Assembly: GCA_913052465.1 (NCBI GenBank)
Contig: CAJXEN010000004.1
Span: 1-37,484, forward strand
From: an uncultured Oceanospirillaceae bacterium
Lineage (GTDB): Bacteria > Pseudomonadota > Gammaproteobacteria > Pseudomonadales > Balneatricaceae
Direction of reading: 5' to 3'
Length of the DNA stretch: 37,484 bases
Position 1 is the stretch's first letter; each line of letters begins with the position of its first letter. The translations under genes were made by a program, and so were the position numbers. Positions 17,255-28,689 of the stretch are shown piece by piece. The notes under the pieces are model-generated. The model did not search any database, had not been told where the DNA came from, and saw nothing but the letters and a program-made list of their open reading frames with translations.

Positions 17255-18343
17255 ATGTCTGTTCAGCATCTGAGTATTCAGCGGTTGCGTAACCTACAAC
17301 AAGTGGACGTTGAGTTTGATGTAGGCATCAATCTGCTTTATGGACTAAATGCCAGTGGCAAAACTAGCATTTTAGAAGCACTGTACATGCTCGCTTTAGG
17401 GCGCTCTTTTCGGAGTTTAAAGTTGGCTTCTGTTATTACCCAAGGTCACACAGATTGTCTGCTGTTTGCAAAGCTTAGAAACCCCCAGGGTGTTATTGAC
17501 TCATTAGGTATGACCCGTCGTTTGGATGGTGACCATAGCGTGCGCCTCAATGGTGAAACTCTATCTTCTATTGCGGAGCTTGCGAGCCTATTGCCTGTGC
17601 AGCTAATCGACCCTAGTACTGTGGGTTTGATTGAGGCAGGTCCAAGTGTTCGTAGGCAGTATTTAGATTGGGGAGTGTACCACCATAACCCCAGTTTTTT
17701 TGGCCTGTGGAAGCAGGCCCAGAGGCTACTAAAACAACGTAACAGCGCGCTTAAATGTGGTACAATGGCCGCCACTGTAAGGGCTAGTTTTGACCCGGGC
17801 TTGGTAGTTGTCGCGGAGCAGTTAAATAAGCTTAGAGCGGCGTATTTGAAGCTCCTTGAGCCGGTTTTCTTCCAGTTACTGTCTGGCTTGGTAGATTTGC
17901 CAGATTTAAAGCTAGGTTACTATTCTGGTTGGTCTGCAAATCGAGATTATTCCGACATACTTGAAGAAACCTTGGAGCGGGACTTGCGACTTGGTTATAC
18001 TCAGCGTGGTCCCCAGCGTGCAGATGTTAAACTAACGATCAATGGCGTTAACGCTGTTGAGCGCTTGTCCCGTGGTCAGCAAAAGCTGGTTGTGGTAGCG
18101 CTTAAGCTTGCCCAAGGCAAGTTATTAAGCGAGGTAGAGGGCCGCAAGTGTGTGTTTTTGGTTGACGACTTAGCAGCTGAGTTGGATTGGTCCCATCGGC
18201 GAGAGATATGTAGACAGTTAGTGAATTTAGACACGCAAGTGTTTGTCACTAGTGTGGGCCCTAATGAGCTAACGGGTTGTTGGCCAGAAGGTGAAAAAAT
18301 AAAAATGTTTCACGTGAAACAAGGACAAGTCAGTCAAGACTAG
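17255..18343 (+). CDS. recF: DNA replication and repair protein RecF
   Basis: 362 aa; GLNASGKTSILEALYMLALGRSFRS Walker A, LSRGQQKLVVVALKLAQ signature, LVDDLAAELD Walker B. Confidence 0.97.
   Translation: MSVQHLSIQRLRNLQQVDVEFDVGINLLYGLNASGKTSILEALYMLALGRSFRSLKLASVITQGHTDCLLFAKLRNPQGVIDSLGMTRRLDGDHSVRLNGETLSSIAELASLLPVQLIDPSTVGLIEAGPSVRRQYLDWGVYHHNPSFFGLWKQAQRLLKQRNSALKCGTMAATVRASFDPGLVVVAEQLNKLRAAYLKLLEPVFFQLLSGLVDLPDLKLGYYSGWSANRDYSDILEETLERDLRLGYTQRGPQRADVKLTINGVNAVERLSRGQQKLVVVALKLAQGKLLSEVEGRKCVFLVDDLAAELDWSHRREICRQLVNLDTQVFVTSVGPNELTGCWPEGEKIKMFHVKQGQVSQD
18306..18321. promoter_or_regulatory. parS-like centromere site, perfect 16-bp palindrome TGTTTCACGTGAAACA
   Basis: Exact bacterial parS consensus, lying inside the 3' end of recF and encoding part of ...KMFHVKQGQVSQD. 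Confidence 0.88.
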
Positions 18344-18402
18344 TTATCCATTGGGGTATTTAGCGTTGGCTGCCATTATTTAAGAAATTGACTTCGGAGT
18401 AA

Positions 18403-20823
<2,421 letters not shown>

Positions 20824-20848
20824 TGCCAAAAAGAGAAAATCTAACAAT

Positions 20849-20876
20849 AAAAAAGCCTCCATATGGAGGCTTTTTT
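20849..20876. terminator. Symmetric (bidirectional) Rho-independent terminator between convergent gyrB and glyS
   Basis: AAAAAAGCCTCCATATGGAGGCTTTTTT, a perfect 28-nt palindrome with A and T tracts, so usable from both strands. Confidence 0.9.
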
Positions 20877-20922
20877 GTAGCTGGAGAGTCATTTACGCAT
20901 TAAGTGTAAACTTACGGGATGA

Positions 20923-20938
20923 TGTTTCACGTGGAACA
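20923..20938. promoter_or_regulatory. parS-like centromere site TGTTTCACGTGGAACA
   Basis: One mismatch from perfect symmetry; embedded in a 28-nt inverted repeat GGATGATGTTTCACGTGGAACATCATCC (20917-20944) between gyrB and glyS. Confidence 0.85.
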
Positions 20939-20964
20939 TCATCCTTTGGCTGGGTGTGCTAGCC

Positions 20965-23013
20965 TCAACCAGCTAACAAACTGATGTCTGCAACGCGACC
21001 GAGCTCTAGCTGAACTTCAGCCAATAATGCAAGACGGTTGTTCTTTACGGATTCGTCATCAGTCATTACCATAATATCGGAAAAGAACTGTTCTAATGGA
21101 CCAGCTAAATGGGCTAATTGTTGCAGTGCATCATGGTAATTGCCCTGATTAATAGCAGCCAAATTCACCCGCCTAACTTCATTCAACGACTCTGCCAAAG
21201 TAACCTCAGCTGCTTCCGTTAATAACATAACATCAAATGCGGCATCACCATTGCCATTCTTGCTAAGGATATTAACAACTCGTTTATTACTGGCTGCCAA
21301 CGCGGGTGCGGCTTTAAGTTTCAAGAACTCACTTACTGCTTGAACCCGTTTGTTAAAGTCTAAGGGCGAATTGGTTTTATTTTCCATGACCGCAAAATAA
21401 ATATCTACCGCAACATTTTGATCCTCATAGTAGGCCCGTAAACGATCAAAAATGAAATTTAACAACTGAGGCCGTACTTTCTCTAAAGGAGCTGCAAGGC
21501 TATTATGTAGATCATAAGAGGCGTTTATTAGCACACAAAGGTCAAGTTCTAAGTCCTGCTCAATAATAATGCGCAATAAACCTACCGTCGCACGGCGCAA
21601 CGCATAGGGGTCTTTGCTACCAGTAGGTGGTTGTCCGATACCGAACAGTCCCACAAGAGTGTCCAGTCGATCAGCAATAGCAACAGCGCTAGCGACAGGG
21701 GATTCTGGCAGCTGATCACCAGAAAACTTGGGCCAATAGTGCTGCTCTAAAGCTGCCGCAACGGTGTCATCCTCTCCATCATTAAGTGCGTAAACGTGAC
21801 CCATTAGCCCCTGCAGGTCACTAAACTCGAGTACCATATTAGTATTAAGGTCTGCTTTGCATAGTGTCGCTGCACGAGCTGCAAGCAGGCTGTCGGTACC
21901 AATAAGTGAAGCGATTTGGCTGGCCAAATGAGCGACCCTTTGGGTCTTCTCTAATACCGTGCCTAGTTCTGCTTGAAACACTACTTTGCCTAAAGCGGCA
22001 TTGCGACTTTCTAGTGTGGTTTTTTTGTCAGTTTCAAAGAAAAATACGGCATCAGCAAGCCGTGGCCTAATCACCCGCTCATTACCAGCAATAACACGAC
22101 TTGCATCCTTACTGATAACGTTACTGACAGTCAAAAAGTGTGGTAAAATATCGCCATTATCATCTACAAAATGGAAGTATTTTTGATGTTCTTTCATAGA
22201 TGAAATTAATGCCTGTGCAGGCAGTGCCAAAAATGAGTTATCAAATCGACCTGTTAAGCAAACAGGCCGCTCCACTAAACCGGTTACTTCGTCGAGTAAC
22301 TTGTCATCAATTACAGCACTAGCCTTAAGAATCTGGGCTTGCTCTAATATTTGTTTATGGATGATTGCTTTACGCTCTTCGAAGCTAACGATCACATGTT
22401 GCTTACGTAGCTGTTTGGCATAGGTGAGTGGTGACTCAATAGTGATGTCGCCCTGGCTATGAAAGCGATGGCCACGACTAGTATGGCCGTTACTCAAATC
22501 GAACAACTGCGTGTCTACAAGCGCGTTTCCTAATGAAAGAATGAACCACTGTACCGGACGCACGAATTCATTTCTGGATATGCCCCAACGCATCCGCTTA
22601 GCAATTGGCAAGTTAGCCAGCGCTTTATCAATGATCCCTGCTAAAAGGTTGAGGGATTCTGCGCCTGGTATGTGCCGTTCAAATTCATAATATTGGCCTT
22701 TATCGGTATCAACAACCGTTAACTCACTAAGCCCAACTTGGCAGGACCGAGCAAACCCCTGCACTGCTTTTTCTGGAGCCTTAACTGACGGGCCGCGGCG
22801 ACTATCTTGGCGGTCGGCCTGACGCGTTTGTAAAGCTTCAATGATTACTGTGAGACGGCGGGGAGTAGCATAACGAGTAACGTTTGCATGGGCCAAGCCT
22901 AACTCTTTCAATTGACTGGTAATACTAGTTTCCAGTGCTTTAGACAAGCTGAGTAAAGACTTAGGTGGAAGTTCCTCAGTCCCCAGCTCAAACAAAAAAT
23001 CTGCGTGGCTCAT
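20965..23013 (-). CDS. glyS: Glycine--tRNA ligase beta subunit
   Basis: 682 aa; [16 protein letters not shown]-terminus, [33 protein letters not shown]. Confidence 0.97.
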   Translation of the reverse strand: MSHADFLFELGTEELPPKSLLSLSKALETSITSQLKELGLAHANVTRYATPRRLTVIIEALQTRQADRQDSRRGPSVKAPEKAVQGFARSCQVGLSELTVVDTDKGQYYEFERHIPGAESLNLLAGIIDKALANLPIAKRMRWGISRNEFVRPVQWFILSLGNALVDTQLFDLSNGHTSRGHRFHSQGDITIESPLTYAKQLRKQHVIVSFEERKAIIHKQILEQAQILKASAVIDDKLLDEVTGLVERPVCLTGRFDNSFLALPAQALISSMKEHQKYFHFVDDNGDILPHFLTVSNVISKDASRVIAGNERVIRPRLADAVFFFETDKKTTLESRNAALGKVVFQAELGTVLEKTQRVAHLASQIASLIGTDSLLAARAATLCKADLNTNMVLEFSDLQGLMGHVYALNDGEDDTVAAALEQHYWPKFSGDQLPESPVASAVAIADRLDTLVGLFGIGQPPTGSKDPYALRRATVGLLRIIIEQDLELDLCVLINASYDLHNSLAAPLEKVRPQLLNFIFDRLRAYYEDQNVAVDIYFAVMENKTNSPLDFNKRVQAVSEFLKLKAAPALAASNKRVVNILSKNGNGDAAFDVMLLTEAAEVTLAESLNEVRRVNLAAINQGNYHDALQQLAHLAGPLEQFFSDIMVMTDDESVKNNRLALLAEVQLELGRVADISLLAG

Positions 23014-23957
23014 GATTTCTCCTCTTCGTCGTGTAATAGCTCTTTTTTTAATTCTTCACTAGTAAGCGGAAACCCTAATGCTTTGCGGGCTGCATAATAT
23101 TCCAGTGCAACTCGGCGCGCAAGAGTTCGAACACGCAGTATATAGCGCTGCCTTTCGGTGACCGAGATAGCGTGGCGAGCGTCGAGTAGGTTAAATACAT
23201 GGGACGCTTTTAGTACAAATTCATAGGCAGGCAGTGGCAGTTTAGCGTCTACCATACGTGCACACTCAGCTTCGTAGTGGTTGAAGTTACTAAACAGCGT
23301 GTCTACGTGTGCATGTTCAAAGTTATAGGTCGACATTTCTACTTCTTGTTGATGGAAAATGTCTCCATAACTCACTGCTGTACCGTCACTTGCCCGGCTC
23401 CAAACGAGGTCATATACGCTATCCACGTTCTGCAAATACATTGCAATACGCTCCAAACCGATAGTAATTTCTCCCATCACTGGGTGGCACTCTAAGCCGC
23501 CAGCCTGTTGAAAGTAAGTGAATTGTGACACCTCCATACCGTTTAACCAGATTTCCCACCCTAGGCCCCACGCTCCCAGCGTTGGAGATTCCCAATTGTC
23601 CTCAACAAAACGTACATCATGTACTTGAGTATCAATACCAAGGTAATCTAGGCAGCTCAAGTAAAGTTCTTGAAAGTTCGTTGGTGAGGGTTTAATCACG
23701 ACCTGAAACTGGAAGTAATGTTGCAACCGGTTTGGGTTTTCACCGTAGCGGCCATCAGTTGGACGCCGGCTGGGCTGAACATAAGCTGCGCGCCAGCTTT
23801 CAGGACCAATAGCCTTAAGAAAAGTTGCCGGATGAAAGGTGCCAGCACCTACTTCCATATCCAGAGGCTGCATAATGTTGCAGCCTTGGGCAGCCCAGTA
23901 TTGCTGCAAGGCGAAAATGAGCCCTTGAAAAGTGCTTGTATCGGTTGTTTTATCCAC
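23010..23957 (-). CDS. glyQ: Glycine--tRNA ligase alpha subunit
   Basis: 315 aa; [42 protein letters not shown] start; overlaps glyS. Confidence 0.97.
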   Translation of the reverse strand: MDKTTDTSTFQGLIFALQQYWAAQGCNIMQPLDMEVGAGTFHPATFLKAIGPESWRAAYVQPSRRPTDGRYGENPNRLQHYFQFQVVIKPSPTNFQELYLSCLDYLGIDTQVHDVRFVEDNWESPTLGAWGLGWEIWLNGMEVSQFTYFQQAGGLECHPVMGEITIGLERIAMYLQNVDSVYDLVWSRASDGTAVSYGDIFHQQEVEMSTYNFEHAHVDTLFSNFNHYEAECARMVDAKLPLPAYEFVLKASHVFNLLDARHAISVTERQRYILRVRTLARRVALEYYAARKALGFPLTSEELKKELLHDEEEKS

Positions 23958-24160
23958 GACTTAGTCCCCGCATGAAGTAAAAAATAGAAACGCCTCAGCA
24001 CGGTGCCAATAGCAAGATTTAAGCGAAATATTATACACTAGCAGTTGCCAACTGGCATGCATCTAAAAGCATGCTAATCCCTCGTTTATGGCCCATTTAC
24101 GGGGTATGATTACCTAACTGAGCCAAACCTTAGGCTTTAGAACGAATCTTTGATTACCTT

Positions 24161-25060
24161 ATGTCTCAAAAATTAAAATCTAGCCTCGCAGTAGGTTTAT
24201 TACACTTGCTGGGAAAGTTACCCCTGTTGTGGTTACATCGTGTGTCCAAGGCGATATTACCCTTTATGCTTGTGTTGCCTAACCAAAGTGCAAGAGCCAC
24301 TAGGCTTAACATACAGCGATGCTTACCATATCTAAGTAGGCAGCAGCAAAACACTTTAGTCCGGCAAAGCTTGCTGCATACTATCTACGCTGCCTTAGAA
24401 ATGGGCATTAATTGGACCCAAACAAGTCAACGTGGATTAGATAGTATCAAATCCATCAACGGTGAAGTGTGCCTACGTGAAGCCCAAGACCAAGGCGGCG
24501 TAGTGCTATTGACTCCACATCTGGGAAACTGGGAACTGTTTGCTAACTGGGCGGCACATCAAACCAAAGTAACTGCACTTTACAAACCAGCCAAACTAAT
24601 CGGGCTTGACCAATTAATACATCAAGCCAGAAGCAATGCAGGTATGAAATTAGCCCCTGCATCGCCCAAAGGCGTTATGCAGTTAAAGTGGTCTCTGCTT
24701 AAAGGAGAAGTTAATCTGATATTACCAGATCAAGAGCCGCCACCAACAGCTGGCATTATTAGCCTTTGGTTTGACCAGCCCGCCTATACAATGACCTTAG
24801 CCAGTCAGCTGGCGAACACTAAAAACACCCGTATTATTTTAGGTTTTGCAAGGCGTCTGGATGCCAGCAAAGGGTTTGCGATTGAGTTGCAAGACATTAC
24901 TGATTTATGTGAGGTAGCTTGCTCTGTTGAGGTAACTAGCGACGTACTGGCAGCCAAGGTTCGGGCAATTAACTTGGCCATAGAGGGCTTGGTACTAAGT
25001 GCACCGGCCCAATATCAGTGGGAATACCGCCGGTTCAAACATACTCTAGATATAAACTAG
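24161..25060 (+). CDS. LpxL/LpxM-type lipid A lauroyl/myristoyl acyltransferase family protein
   Basis: 299 aa; VVLLTPHLGNWEL (HX4-type motif), LILPDQEPP, YQWEYRRFK near the C-terminus, typical of this family. Confidence 0.85.
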   Translation: MSQKLKSSLAVGLLHLLGKLPLLWLHRVSKAILPFMLVLPNQSARATRLNIQRCLPYLSRQQQNTLVRQSLLHTIYAALEMGINWTQTSQRGLDSIKSINGEVCLREAQDQGGVVLLTPHLGNWELFANWAAHQTKVTALYKPAKLIGLDQLIHQARSNAGMKLAPASPKGVMQLKWSLLKGEVNLILPDQEPPPTAGIISLWFDQPAYTMTLASQLANTKNTRIILGFARRLDASKGFAIELQDITDLCEVACSVEVTSDVLAAKVRAINLAIEGLVLSAPAQYQWEYRRFKHTLDIN

Positions 25061-25079
25061 ATATAAACACTTTGTACCA

Positions 25080-25664
25080 CTAACCTAATAAAGGCTTGCG
25101 CGCTATCAACAGGGCTTTACCAGCCAAGGGGTGTTGGCGCTGAGACAAGTCTTGTTCGTCGTGATACAACAAAGGCACTAGATCGCTAAATAACTCTAAC
25201 AGCTCACTTTTTGCTAACAGAAACTGAGTACGTCTTGGCTTATTTAGAGATTCACCTGCAATATCAGTAACTTGATTAAATGTTTGATAAAGCAAAATAC
25301 CACCTGGCTTAAGGTGTGAGACTATCTGTGGACAAAGTATTCGGTCTAGAAAAGCTGTTACGCAAATAAAGTCGAAATATTGGTTTGGCCATGGCGTATT
25401 AACAAGGTCTATACAGCGTTGATTTACTTCAACTTCTTGTAACGCACAGTGACGCTTCATTTGTTCAAGCCCAGCTAATGAATAGTCCCACCCATACATT
25501 TTAAGTCCATGTTTTTTAAGAAATATTGAGTTTTGCCCTAAGCCACATGCCAAGTCCAAACCAACACCAATATTGGGAATGAGATGAGGGTAACTTTGCA
25601 GCCCATAACAGACTGCTGGTAATTCAGAAAATACAGAATAGCGTTGGTTCCACTGCTGTGGCAT
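25080..25664 (-). CDS. Class I SAM-dependent methyltransferase (TehB-like)
   Basis: 194 aa; GLDLACGLGQNSIFLKKHGLKMYGWDYS motif I, HLKPGGILLYQTFN. Confidence 0.8.
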   Translation of the reverse strand: MPQQWNQRYSVFSELPAVCYGLQSYPHLIPNIGVGLDLACGLGQNSIFLKKHGLKMYGWDYSLAGLEQMKRHCALQEVEVNQRCIDLVNTPWPNQYFDFICVTAFLDRILCPQIVSHLKPGGILLYQTFNQVTDIAGESLNKPRRTQFLLAKSELLELFSDLVPLLYHDEQDLSQRQHPLAGKALLIARKPLLG

Positions 25665-25677
25665 AGATAAAAAATCC

Positions 25678-25698
25678 TGTGGATAAGTCTGTGAATAG
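25678..25698 (-). promoter_or_regulatory. DnaA box plus adjacent near-match, 12-bp phased
   Basis: TGTGGATAA (25678-25686, exact) followed after 3 nt by TGTGAATAG (25690-25698, one mismatch to TTATNCACA) in the trkH-methyltransferase gap. Confidence 0.4.
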
Positions 25699-25726
25699 GT
25701 TGGGAAAAATCAGTTAACAGAATAAC

Positions 25727-27214
25727 CTAGTCACGCCAAAACATGGGTGTAAACAATACTAATAGCGTGAAGATTTCAAGACGGCCTAAAAGCATAGAGA
25801 AGCATAAGATCCACTTAGCGGTAGTATTAATGTCACCATAGTTAACAGCCACATCTCCCAAACCTGGGCCTAAATTATTGAGCGTAGCACCCACCGCTGA
25901 CCAGGCAGTAACTTGATCCAAACCTGTACCTAATAAGGCAATCATCATGATTAAAAATACTAGTATATAAACGGAGAAAAACCCCCATACAGCCTCAGCC
26001 ACTCGGTCTGGGATTGGGCTAGAACCAAGTTTTACGTGAATGATCGCGTTGGGGTGTATCAACCGTTTTACCTCCCGTAGCCCTTGCTTCAATATAATCA
26101 GCACCCGTACCACCTTCATACCGCCGCCAGTCGAGCCAGCACAGCCGCCCATAAAGGCGGCACTAAACAAGAGAAAGGCTAACATGGGAGGCCACTGGGC
26201 AAAATCCGCTGTGGCAAAGCCGGTGGTGGTCGCAATGGACACTACCTCAAAAATGCCTTGGCGAAAGCTATCATTAAAATCCATATTGTTAGTGAGCCAT
26301 AAAGTGCCCACGGTAATGACGCTAATGAGGCCCAACACGCTTAGGAAGAAACGAAACTCCTCATCTTTCCAATAATGTAACAAACTAGCTTTATAATTTT
26401 TTTGTCGTATGGTCCGCGCAGTATGGAAGTGAAGGCTAAAATTAACTGCAGCCAAAATCATAAAAATGATGGCAATCGTTTCTATAGCTGCACTATCAAA
26501 ATACCCCAAACTAGCATCATGGGTGGAAAAACCACCAATGGCAACGGTCGAAAAACTATGTGTAATGGCATCAAAGGCATTCATACCAGCAAACCAATAA
26601 GCCAAAGCACAAGTGACCGTAAGGGCAAAATAAATGTACCAAAGTTGCTTCGCAGTTTCTGTAATTCTGGGTGTGAGTTTAGAATCCTTTACTGGCCCTG
26701 GAGTTTCAGCACGGTATAGCTGCATGCCCCCAATACCTAGCATGGGGAGGATCGCCACGGCTAATACGATAATGCCCATACCACCAAACCACTGTAGAAA
26801 TTGGCGATAAAACAATAAAGACTTAGGCAAAACATCAAGGTGCGTAATGACCGTAGCACCCGTGGTCGTCAGGCCAGAAAGAGATTCAAATAAAGCGTCT
26901 ACATAACTCCAGTTTAGGTTTAGAGTAGATAGCGGCTGGGAGAAGTAAAAGGGCAAAGCACCAAACAGTCCTAGTACAGACCAAAACATAACCACAATGA
27001 CAAAGCCATCTCGTGTACGCAGAACTTTATTATGTTTAGAGAATGGTAGCCACAACGAAAAACCAGACGCAAAAGTGATGAAAAAAGACAATGCAAAGGT
27101 CCATTCTGCACCATCTCCCTGAAAGCTAAGGGCAATTATTAACGAGGGCAGCATGGTGGCACTGAAAGCCATTAGCAGCATACCAATAATTTTTAAGGTA
27201 ACACGAAAGTGCAT
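25727..27214 (-). CDS. trkH: Trk potassium uptake system membrane subunit TrkH
   Basis: 495 aa; SLSGLTTTGATVI, FFRQFLQW-type GGMGIIVLAVAILPMLGIGGMQLYRAETPGP, MGGCAGSTGGGMKVVR. Confidence 0.93.
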   Translation of the reverse strand: MHFRVTLKIIGMLLMAFSATMLPSLIIALSFQGDGAEWTFALSFFITFASGFSLWLPFSKHNKVLRTRDGFVIVVMFWSVLGLFGALPFYFSQPLSTLNLNWSYVDALFESLSGLTTTGATVITHLDVLPKSLLFYRQFLQWFGGMGIIVLAVAILPMLGIGGMQLYRAETPGPVKDSKLTPRITETAKQLWYIYFALTVTCALAYWFAGMNAFDAITHSFSTVAIGGFSTHDASLGYFDSAAIETIAIIFMILAAVNFSLHFHTARTIRQKNYKASLLHYWKDEEFRFFLSVLGLISVITVGTLWLTNNMDFNDSFRQGIFEVVSIATTTGFATADFAQWPPMLAFLLFSAAFMGGCAGSTGGGMKVVRVLIILKQGLREVKRLIHPNAIIHVKLGSSPIPDRVAEAVWGFFSVYILVFLIMMIALLGTGLDQVTAWSAVGATLNNLGPGLGDVAVNYGDINTTAKWILCFSMLLGRLEIFTLLVLFTPMFWRD

Positions 27215-27222
27215 ATTAAGGC

Positions 27223-28605
27223 CTAAAAGAATCCAAGGGCAACGGCAAATAGTTGTTCAACATCACGAATCGCGTGTCTATCTGTTAAGAATAGAATGCA
27301 GTGGTCATCATTTTGGATGACGGTGTCATGGTGTGCAATCAGTACGTCTTCACCCCGAACAATGGCACCAAAACTTGTACCCTTGGGTAGGCGAATATCG
27401 GCTACGTTGCGGCCAACCACTTTGGAGGTCTTGCTATCCCCATGAGCCACAACTTCGATGGCTTCTGCAGCGCCACGCCTTAATGAGTGAACGTTAACAA
27501 TATCGCCTCGGCGTACATGGGTTAGTAGACTACTGATAGTCGTTTGTTGAGGAGAGATAGCGATATCGATAGTGCCATCTTCGATTAGGTCCACATAGGC
27601 TGGATTACTTATTAGGGTCATTACCGTGCGTACGCCTAGACGTTTAGCTAACATAGACGCCATGATATTGGCTTCGTCATCGTTAGTTAAGGCACAAAAA
27701 ACATCTGTGGACTCAATGTTTTCTTCAATTAAAAGCTCTTTATCCGAAGCGCTACCATGTAATACAACAACATCATTAAGACTGTCCGCTAGGTATTCAC
27801 AACGTTCTAACCCACGCTCAATTACCTTGACTCGGAAACGTTTACTTAAGTTTCGGGCTAGCCGAGCGCCAATGTTACCGCCACCTGCGATCATGATCCG
27901 CTTATAGGGTTTTTCTAACCTTCGAAGTTCGCTCATGACCTTACTAATATCAGCTTTAGCTGCGATAAAAAACACTTCATCATCAACGTGAATGTGGGTT
28001 TTTCCAGAAGGCACAATAGCTTTTTCGTTACGAAAAATAGCAGCAACACGCGAGTCGATACTAGGCATATGGCTACGTAAATCAGATACAGGTTTGCCTA
28101 CTAATGGGCCACCGTGGCATGCCGTTACGGCGACTAGCTGGACTTTACCTTTAGCAAAATCGAGTACTTGTAAAGCTGTGGGGTTTTCTATGAGTCGCTG
28201 AACATGAGCGGTCACTAACTTTTCGGGACTGATGATGACATCAATTGGAAAAGCTCTTGGCTCTTCTTTAAACAACGATTCGCGCTCTAATAAATACTGA
28301 TGTTCACGAATTCTGCTGATAATGGTGGTTGTGCCAAACATGGTTTTAGCAATTTGACAGGCTACCATGTTGACCTCGTCGCTGTTGGTTACTGCCACCA
28401 ACATATCAGCGTCTTCGGCACCAGCGCTCGCCAAGATATTCGGCAAAGAGGCATTGCCACGCACTGTACGGATATCAAGACGATCTTGTAAGTCTTTTAG
28501 GTGACCGGCATCTTGATCCACCACAGTCACATCATTGGCATCGTTGGCCAAGTTTTCAGCAAGGGTACGGCCAACCTGACCTGCACCAAGAATGATGATT
28601 TTCAT
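27223..28605 (-). CDS. trkA: Trk potassium transporter regulatory NAD-binding protein TrkA
   Basis: 460 aa; MKIIILGAGQVGRTLAENLA and a second Rossmann fold IMIAGGGNIGARLARNL; two RCK modules. Confidence 0.96.
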   Translation of the reverse strand: MKIIILGAGQVGRTLAENLANDANDVTVVDQDAGHLKDLQDRLDIRTVRGNASLPNILASAGAEDADMLVAVTNSDEVNMVACQIAKTMFGTTTIISRIREHQYLLERESLFKEEPRAFPIDVIISPEKLVTAHVQRLIENPTALQVLDFAKGKVQLVAVTACHGGPLVGKPVSDLRSHMPSIDSRVAAIFRNEKAIVPSGKTHIHVDDEVFFIAAKADISKVMSELRRLEKPYKRIMIAGGGNIGARLARNLSKRFRVKVIERGLERCEYLADSLNDVVVLHGSASDKELLIEENIESTDVFCALTNDDEANIMASMLAKRLGVRTVMTLISNPAYVDLIEDGTIDIAISPQQTTISSLLTHVRRGDIVNVHSLRRGAAEAIEVVAHGDSKTSKVVGRNVADIRLPKGTSFGAIVRGEDVLIAHHDTVIQNDDHCILFLTDRHAIRDVEQLFAVALGFF

Positions 28606-28689
28606 ACTAGAGCAAAATGCCTCAAGAGATACTTATGGCCACTATAATAGCAGAACAGATGCCAGAATCTACCACTATGAGCGCAACTT

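Noticed and set aside
17446-17775. 109-aa ORF antisense to recF
   Set aside because: Shadow ORF; recF is unambiguous.
26040-26719. Plus-strand ORFs antisense to trkH
   Set aside because: trkH motifs are clear on the minus strand; these translations look like codon-bias shadows.
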